From: an uncultured Spirochaetales bacterium
GTDB taxonomy: Bacteria; Spirochaetota; Spirochaetia; Sphaerochaetales; Sphaerochaetaceae
Assembly: GCA_944390045.1 (NCBI GenBank)
Contig: CALXOO010000010.1
Coordinates: 1 to 54,642, forward strand
Length of the DNA stretch: 54,642 nt
Reading direction: 5' to 3'
Part shown: in pieces, positions 49,290 to 54,642 of the stretch
Layout: each line of letters opens with the position of its first letter
How positions within the stretch are numbered: position 1 is the stretch's first letter
Position numbers and translations under genes: made by a program
Notes under the pieces: generated by a model
Databases searched by the model: none
What the model was told of the DNA's origin: nothing
The model's input: only the letters and a program-made list of their open reading frames with translations

Positions 49290-50090
49290 ATGACCATTGG
49301 TGAAATGAACTTTTTCCAGAGGATGGTCTATATCGTCCAGGAGTACGGCGCCTCTCTGCTTGAGGGCGCCGCTACTACGATGGCGATAGCCATCATCTGC
49401 ACGGCAATCGGCTGCGTTATCGGTTTCGCGGTCGGTCTGGTACAGACAACAGAGCCCAGCAAGAAGGCCGGTGTGGTGAAGCGGGGACTGCTGAAGGCAG
49501 TCAAGCTCCTGCTCACGGCCTATGTCGAAGTGTTCAGGGGCACGCCCATGATGCTCCAGGCGGCCTTCATCTATTACGGCACGAGCCAGGTCTTCGGCAT
49601 AAACCTGGGCATGTGGAGCGCAGCCATCATCATCGTCTCGGTCAACACCGGCGCATATATGGCAGAAACTGTGCGCGGAGGAATCCTCTCGATTGACCCG
49701 GGACAGAAAGAAGGAGCCAGGGCCATCGGAATGTCGCACGTGCAGACAATGATGCTAGTCGTGCTTCCCCAGTCACTGCGGAACATCATGCCACAGATCG
49801 GCAACAACCTGATCATCAACATCAAGGACACATGCGTCCTCTCGATCATCGGCACAGTGGAGCTCTTCTTCACCTTCAGAAGCATTTCCGGAGCGCTCTA
49901 CACCTACTTCGAGGCAGCTACAGTCACGATGATCATCTACTTCATACTGACCTTCGCCTGCTCCAGGATCCTGCGCTGGATAGAGAACAGGATGGACGGG
50001 CCTGCCAACTTCGATCTGGCAACCGGAGACACACTGGCCTTCACGAGCGGCCTCACGCGCTACAATGAAAAGACCGGAGGAACATTCTGA
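49290..50090 (+). CDS. Amino-acid ABC transporter permease (system 2)
   Basis: 266 aa, HisM/GlnP type: [39 protein letters not shown] loop [20 protein letters not shown]. The ATG at 49290 is preferred over the TTG at 49281. About 50 residues longer than the system 1 permease, by a cytoplasmic insert after the first helix ([15 protein letters not shown]) and an extended C-terminus. Its stop overlaps the start of the ATPase gene. Confidence 0.9.
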   Translation: MTIGEMNFFQRMVYIVQEYGASLLEGAATTMAIAIICTAIGCVIGFAVGLVQTTEPSKKAGVVKRGLLKAVKLLLTAYVEVFRGTPMMLQAAFIYYGTSQVFGINLGMWSAAIIIVSVNTGAYMAETVRGGILSIDPGQKEGARAIGMSHVQTMMLVVLPQSLRNIMPQIGNNLIINIKDTCVLSIIGTVELFFTFRSISGALYTYFEAATVTMIIYFILTFACSRILRWIENRMDGPANFDLATGDTLAFTSGLTRYNEKTGGTF

Positions 50091-50827
50091 TGGAAGAGAT
50101 TCTGAGAATTGAGCATCTGGAGAAGACATTCGGGACAAACGAAGTGCTGAAAGACATCGACTTCAGCGTCCGCAAAGGTGACGTGATCAGCATCATCGGC
50201 TCCTCCGGAAGCGGAAAGAGCACCCTGCTCAGATGCATCAACATGCTTGAGGAGGCCAGCGGAGGAAGGATCCTGTACCGCGGACAGAACGTCCTGGACG
50301 GGAAGCTGGATGAGGACAGGTACCGCACAAAGGTCGGCATGGTCTTCCAGTCATTCAACCTCTTCAACAACTACAATGTCCTTGACAACTGCACGATAGG
50401 CCAGATCCACGTACTGAAGAGATCAAAGGAAGAGGCACGTGCGAAGGCAATGGAATACCTGGGAAAGGTCGGAATGGACCTGTACATAAACGCGAAGCCC
50501 AGACAGCTGTCAGGCGGACAGAAGCAGCGCGTCGCGATAGCGAGGGCGCTGTCCATGGATCCCGAGGTCCTGCTGTTTGACGAGCCGACAAGCGCACTGG
50601 ACCCGGAGATGGTCGGCGAAGTACTCGATGTGATGAAGGATCTGGCACACAGCGGGATGACGATGCTGGTCGTCACGCATGAGATGGCCTTCGCCAGAGA
50701 CATCTCGACCCGGGTGGTCTTCATGTCTGACGGGAGGATCGAGGAGGAAGGCAGCCCGCAGCAGATCTTCCAGAATCCGCACAGCGAGAGGACAAGGGAT
50801 TTCCTGTCCCGCTTCAACGGAGACTGA
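50090..50827 (+). CDS. Amino-acid ABC transporter ATPase (system 2)
   Basis: 245 aa, GlnQ type: Walker [11 protein letters not shown]-loop [12 protein letters not shown], signature [15 protein letters not shown], Walker [14 protein letters not shown]-loop VVTHEM. All canonical. Converges on ung with a single base between the two stop codons. Confidence 0.93.
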   Translation: MEEILRIEHLEKTFGTNEVLKDIDFSVRKGDVISIIGSSGSGKSTLLRCINMLEEASGGRILYRGQNVLDGKLDEDRYRTKVGMVFQSFNLFNNYNVLDNCTIGQIHVLKRSKEEARAKAMEYLGKVGMDLYINAKPRQLSGGQKQRVAIARALSMDPEVLLFDEPTSALDPEMVGEVLDVMKDLAHSGMTMLVVTHEMAFARDISTRVVFMSDGRIEEEGSPQQIFQNPHSERTRDFLSRFNGD

Positions 50828-50828
50828 G

Positions 50829-51488
50829 CTACCAGACTACCGGTTCGGCTCCGATGCCTGTCAGGAAGTCATTGCACTTCGCGAAGTGACCGTTTCCGAA
50901 GAAGCCGCGGTAGGCAGACAGCGGACTGGGATGGGCTGATTCAAGCACGAGATGGGCAGGATTTGTCACAAGTGCCTTCTTGCCCCTCGCGTAGCTGCCC
51001 CAGAGCATGAAGACCCGGGGAACCGGATCAGCCCCGAGAGCCGCGATGCAACGGTCAGTGAAGATCTCCCAGCCATGTCCCGCATGGCTTGCCGCCCTGT
51101 GGGCCTGTACGGTCAGGGTGCTGTTCAGCAGCAGGACGCCCTGACGCGCCCAGCGGCTCAGATCACTGGACCACGGCCCCTGGAGGACCTTCTCGCTTAC
51201 GATCTCCTGGTGGATGTTGCGCAGTGACGGCGGTTCCTCCACCCCTTCCCTCACTGAGAATGACAGTCCCATGGCCTGGCCCGGCTCATGGTAGGGGTCC
51301 TGGCCAACTATCACGACCCTGACGCGGGAAAACGGAGTGAGGGCGAAGGCGTTGAATATCTCTCCCATCGGAGGGTAGACGGTGCGGGTCCGGTACTCAT
51401 TCTTGAGAAAGGTCCTGAGTTCCAGGTAATAGGGCTTGACCTGCTCCTCATCAAACAGGCCCTGCCAGTCGTTGTCAACGTGAATCAT
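50829..51488 (-). CDS. ung: Uracil-DNA glycosylase (family 1)
   Basis: 219 aa with the water-activating GQDPYH (residues 62-67), LLLNSTLTV and the DNA-intercalating HPSPLSAYRGF. It removes uracil from DNA. A TAGAAT on the minus strand (51500-51495) stands six bases before the ATG, and no Shine-Dalgarno is visible, so translation is probably leaderless. Confidence 0.95.
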   Translation of the reverse strand: MIHVDNDWQGLFDEEQVKPYYLELRTFLKNEYRTRTVYPPMGEIFNAFALTPFSRVRVVIVGQDPYHEPGQAMGLSFSVREGVEEPPSLRNIHQEIVSEKVLQGPWSSDLSRWARQGVLLLNSTLTVQAHRAASHAGHGWEIFTDRCIAALGADPVPRVFMLWGSYARGKKALVTNPAHLVLESAHPSPLSAYRGFFGNGHFAKCNDFLTGIGAEPVVW

Positions 51489-51590
51489 GTCTGTATTCTA
51501 TCAAATAATCGGAAAAAGGCTCCATCCTCTGAAGCGTGCCGGCATTGTCTGAAACTGCGCTGAGGATTAACATAGCCCAGGGAGTGGAAA

Positions 51591-52697
51591 ATGACCGCAT
51601 TCATCAAACGGGAGACCGTCTTCTGCATCGCTCTTGTCCTGTCGCTCGCGACAGCATTCATCAACCCGCCCTCAGCTGCCTGGGCAGAGGCCATCGACTG
51701 GAGGACTCTGGGCATGCTCTTCTGTCTGATGGGAGTCTCTGAGGGGCTCAAGGACAGCGGGATCTTCGGCGCCACTGCCCGCCTCCTGTCCAGATATGCG
51801 GGAAACACAGGCAGGCTGTCCATTCTCCTCATCGCAATCGTCTTCTTCTCCTCGATGCTTTTCACCAACGATGTGGCGCTGCTGATGTTCGTCCCTTTCA
51901 CGATCATGATGCTCTCGGCGGAGAATACGGACGAGAGGACTCTGGTCACGACAGTAGTACTTGAGACTGTGGCCGCCAATCTCGGTTCAATGACGACGCC
52001 TGTCGGCAACCCGCAGAATCTCTTCATCGTCTCCCACTACGGACTCTCAGCCGGAGACTTTTTCAGGACGATCCTGCCTTACAGCCTGCTTTCCGGACTC
52101 CTCATAGCCGTCGCCATGCCCGCCGTCTCAAGAAAGAGGACAGCGCTCAGCAGCGGGAATCATGAGACTGTCACAGTCACCCGCAGCAGGGCCGTCCTCT
52201 GGATCCTCTTCCTTGCCGCGGCCCTGCTCTCAGTATTCCATATTCTGGACTGGAGGCTGCTGCTTGCCGTGGAGGCAGTCTACCTCATACTCTTCGACAG
52301 GAAGACACTCGCCAGAATCGACTACATCCTGCTCCTGACCTTCGTCTGCTTCTTCATCTTCAGTGCGAATCTCAGGGCCATACCTGCTCTCGTCAGCTTC
52401 CTCACGCAGGCCATGGCGGAGAGCCCTGTCGCGACCAGCGCCCTGGCCAGCCAGGTCATCAGCAATGTACCTGCCGCCATACTGCTGTCTCCCCTCACAC
52501 AGGACTTCAGCGGCCCGCTTGTGGGCACCAACATAGGAGGACTCGGAACGCCGGTGGCCTCCCTCGCATCACTGATCTCCCTGAAGATCTATTTTGCCCG
52601 CAAAAATGCCGCCAGGGGACTCTATATGGCTGTATTCACGCTCTTTAACCTGGTCTTCCTGGTCATCCTGGCGCTTGCAAGCCTGATCCTTCGCTGA
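51591..52697 (+). CDS. SLC13/ArsB-NhaD superfamily anion transporter
   Basis: 368 aa, about ten membrane segments. The two family motifs are present: TTVVLETVAANLGSMTTPVGNP with the LFTNDVALLMFVPF helix before it, and the C-terminal repeat QVISNVPAAILLSPL with GTNIGGLGTPVASLASLI. Members move arsenite, sodium, dicarboxylates or sulfate; the substrate cannot be read from sequence. A weak binding site precedes the ATG. No ars genes nearby. Confidence 0.88.
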   Translation: MTAFIKRETVFCIALVLSLATAFINPPSAAWAEAIDWRTLGMLFCLMGVSEGLKDSGIFGATARLLSRYAGNTGRLSILLIAIVFFSSMLFTNDVALLMFVPFTIMMLSAENTDERTLVTTVVLETVAANLGSMTTPVGNPQNLFIVSHYGLSAGDFFRTILPYSLLSGLLIAVAMPAVSRKRTALSSGNHETVTVTRSRAVLWILFLAAALLSVFHILDWRLLLAVEAVYLILFDRKTLARIDYILLLTFVCFFIFSANLRAIPALVSFLTQAMAESPVATSALASQVISNVPAAILLSPLTQDFSGPLVGTNIGGLGTPVASLASLISLKIYFARKNAARGLYMAVFTLFNLVFLVILALASLILR

Positions 52698-52716
52698 CGC
52701 TCTTCAGAATCCATTC

Positions 52717-54333
52717 TCAGACCCCGGTCCCTTTCTTTTCCATATCCTGCCAGAGAAGTCTCCTTCCGGCCCCGATGCAGAGAGTAAGGACCGCCAGGAA
52801 CACGATTACCTTGGCAAAGAGGTCAGGAAAGAGCGTATAGAATGTGTACGGCGCATCCCCGTATACCGGTACTTCATAGATATGCCAGCTCTGAGTGAAG
52901 GGTTCCATCGGATCAGAGACCTCGCCTGTTATCGTGATCAGCGTGCTGATGCCACTGTTCGTGCTTCTCAGCAGTGGTCTCCTGTTTTCTATCGCACGGT
53001 ATACGGCCAGCTGCATGTGCTGGACCTCTGCCGGAACCACGCCGGACCAGACATCGTTCGACATGTTGAGGAGGAAGTCGGCCCCGTTCGCCACAAAGGC
53101 CGCAGAAAGGTAGCCGAAGGTGTCCTCAAAACAGATCGGGGTCGAGAAAGAGTAACCGTCATAGCTGAAGACTGTCGCCTCCTGACCTTCTTCCCACCAG
53201 TTGTAGTCATTCGCGAGCAGCAGCTCATACAGCCAGGGGAACTCCTTCTCATATGGGAAGTGCTCCGTGAAAGGCACCAGATGCTGCTTCCTGTAGGTCT
53301 CCTGCACCTCACCGTCAGCGAAGAGAATGACAGTGTTGTAGCGCTTCCAGTTGTAGACGCCGTTGGTCACGGGAGGCAGGTCAGGATCTGCCAGAACGGT
53401 CTCAGGGTTTCCAGTTATCAGCGGAACCGGCATGGAGAGGCCGAAGTCGACAAACTCCTGTGTGAGCTGCCTCCTGACCGGGGTTATCGGATACTGCATG
53501 TTCCAGGTGACTGAAGGGACAAAGGCCGTCTCAGACCAGGCGACCAGATCCGGCTCTTCCCGGAGCGCTTCCTCAGTCAGACTGGTCAGCGTGTCCAGAT
53601 TTCTCCTGTAGGTGGCATCGCCTCCCTCCCAGGAGTCGGCGGAATGCTGGACGGCGGCTATCCTGACGACACGCTCCGGTTCCAAGCCCTCGTAGTGCCA
53701 GATCGCGAAGAGTCCGTATATTATGAATGCCAGATAGACTGCCAGGACAACCATGAAGTCGCAGTAATAGGCCTTTGCGGCATGGCTTGAGATCATCTTC
53801 GCACACAGGCTCTGGCCTGCCGTCATCAGGAATGATATTCCCCATATTCCGAAAGTGTCAGCTGTCTGGAGGAGCACGGTGTACTGTGTGATGGCAGATG
53901 AGAGATTGCCATATGGGTATCCGATGAAACCCTGCTGCGTCAGGTAGAGATAGGCTACATACACCAGAGTCTGGACGATGTAGGAACGCCTGGCGAAGAG
54001 ACGGTCAGCCGCCTTCAGACAGAGAAAGAGCGGTATGTACTGGATTCCCTTGAGGATGGGGGCTATGAGAATGGCCAGCGGATGGAAGGTGCTGAGCCAG
54101 TAGTTGTAGAAAATGAAGAATGAAAAGCCATATACAAGGCCCAGAAAGGGCACATGACTCCATCTTGACCTGTTGACAGTCACGAAGACCGGAATCAGGG
54201 AAAAGAACGCAATCCAGCCCCAGCCGGTGTCGCTGTGCGGGCTGGGAAAGGCCAGTGAGGCGGCCCAGGCGCAAATGACGAGGAAGACCGCCTCAAGGAC
54301 AAACAGGCCGAGTGACCTCAGTGCACGTCTCAT
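52717..54333 (-). CDS. lnt: Apolipoprotein N-acyltransferase
   Basis: 538 aa. Seven or eight N-terminal membrane segments (to about residue 215), then a nitrilase-type domain with the triad E268 (VAWSETAF), K349 (ETYRKQHLVPF) and C401 (STPICFED), and a final membrane helix. It N-acylates lipoproteins in the inner membrane, which implies a diderm cell and true lipoproteins. GAGGAAG precedes the ATG. Confidence 0.93.
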   Translation of the reverse strand: MRRALRSLGLFVLEAVFLVICAWAASLAFPSPHSDTGWGWIAFFSLIPVFVTVNRSRWSHVPFLGLVYGFSFFIFYNYWLSTFHPLAILIAPILKGIQYIPLFLCLKAADRLFARRSYIVQTLVYVAYLYLTQQGFIGYPYGNLSSAITQYTVLLQTADTFGIWGISFLMTAGQSLCAKMISSHAAKAYYCDFMVVLAVYLAFIIYGLFAIWHYEGLEPERVVRIAAVQHSADSWEGGDATYRRNLDTLTSLTEEALREEPDLVAWSETAFVPSVTWNMQYPITPVRRQLTQEFVDFGLSMPVPLITGNPETVLADPDLPPVTNGVYNWKRYNTVILFADGEVQETYRKQHLVPFTEHFPYEKEFPWLYELLLANDYNWWEEGQEATVFSYDGYSFSTPICFEDTFGYLSAAFVANGADFLLNMSNDVWSGVVPAEVQHMQLAVYRAIENRRPLLRSTNSGISTLITITGEVSDPMEPFTQSWHIYEVPVYGDAPYTFYTLFPDLFAKVIVFLAVLTLCIGAGRRLLWQDMEKKGTGV

Positions 54334-54388
54334 AAATCTTCCTCATTTTTTCATGTATTATATGAAATATAGTCAGGAAAAAAGAAAA

Positions 54389-54592
54389 ATGCAGTACCAG
54401 ATTCTATCATTCTTCCAGAAAATCGAGTCCGACGGGCTGATGTGGATCGCCAACATGCTCTCAATGCTGGGTGAGGAGGCCTTCATGATAGCCATCCTCC
54501 TGGTGGTCTACTATATCTGGGACAAGAAGGCCGGCTTCTCTGTCTTCTCCAGTCTCATCTGCGCACCATGGTTCCGAAGCGGTTTGACCTGA
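54389..54592 (+). pseudogene. PAP2-family phosphatase gene, cut off by an insertion
   Basis: The first 57 residues read as the N-terminus of a membrane PAP2 (type 2 phosphatidic acid phosphatase) protein: ESDGLMWIANMLSMLGEEAF, an hydrophobic helix, then YIWDKKAGFSVFSSLICA. From about 54563 the sequence becomes unrelated (PWFRSGLT and stop). The phosphatase motifs (KxxxxxxRP, PSGH, SRxxxxxHxxxD) are all missing. The rest of the gene may continue outside the window beyond the inserted DNA. Confidence 0.7.
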
Positions 54593-54623
54593 TCCAGAAA
54601 ATCCAAGTTTTTTAAACAGAATG

Positions 54624-54642
54624 AGATGAATGGGCTTCACAT
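54624..54642 (+). mobile_element. Probable right-end arm of a second TnpB/IS605-type element (cut by window end)
   Basis: The last 19 bases match 1354-1372, the 3' arm of the tnpB end hairpin, at 16 of 19 positions, including the identical GGCTTCACAT. It lies 60 bases inside the foreign sequence that interrupts the PAP2 gene. Confidence 0.45.

Overview
The window reads as chromosomal DNA of an anaerobic, host-associated bacterium, most likely a spirochaete of the Sphaerochaeta/Treponema type. This is inference. It rests on solute-binding proteins whose mature N-termini start around A/G-G-S-G-E, on Rpn-family PD-(D/E)XK proteins with short repeats in the tail, and on the oxygen-sensitive Fe-S/siroheme fusion enzyme. 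No rRNA or tRNA gene was recognised.

Layout. 0-1.4 kb: a TnpB-only IS605-type remnant. 1.5-10.5 kb: a catabolic locus. A LacI regulator, an aspartate-dehydrogenase-like protein and a 2-hydroxyacid-dehydrogenase-like protein lie on the minus strand. Divergent from them is a six-gene operon: NMT1/TauA-type binding protein, two permeases, two ATPases and a cytoplasmic type I sulfatase. 10.6-11.5 kb: a ureohydrolase-fold protein. 11.7-21.1 kb: three paralogous four-gene operons (called here quartets A-B-C-D) of secreted beta-sandwich proteins, two on plus and one on minus, the last two meeting tail to tail. 21.2-22.5 kb: xanthine/uracil-type permease. 22.6-24.3 kb: an Rpn nuclease gene followed by tandem stand-alone copies of its C-terminal domain; this block is a copy of the one at 39.35-41.07 kb. 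24.4-26.2 kb: ankyrin protein and adenosine deaminase. 26.2-32.5 kb: nine further secreted proteins of the same general build plus one decayed member, preceded by an array of a 17-bp palindrome. 32.9-33.9 kb: rhomboid protease, then two tandem sigma54-type promoters each followed by a short terminator-ended transcript, predicted paralogous small RNAs. 33.9-39.3 kb: rlmE, uidA, an amino-acid ABC transporter and a CbiK-like protein. 39.4-43.4 kb: second Rpn block and an iron/corrinoid ABC transporter. 43.5-54.6 kb: a CoA-disulfide reductase/rhodanese/siroheme/ferredoxin fusion, an XRE regulator with membrane partner, a DNA glycosylase, an EamA transporter, a second amino-acid ABC transporter, ung, an anion permease, lnt, and a PAP2 gene broken near the window end by what looks like the right end of another TnpB element.

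How it fits together. Transport and salvage dominate: sulfated or sulfonated organics, amino acids (two systems), purines, iron/corrinoid and glucuronides. The most unusual content is (1) the secreted multigene families with their own promoters and a palindromic operator array, (2) Rpn toxin loci with intragenic and extra stand-alone C-terminal proteins, (3) two tandem sigma54-dependent small RNA candidates whose shared sequence can pair with the ribosome binding site of the amino-acid binding protein 2.8 kb away, and (4) an ABC importer whose two ATPases carry all their motif defects in the same composite site.
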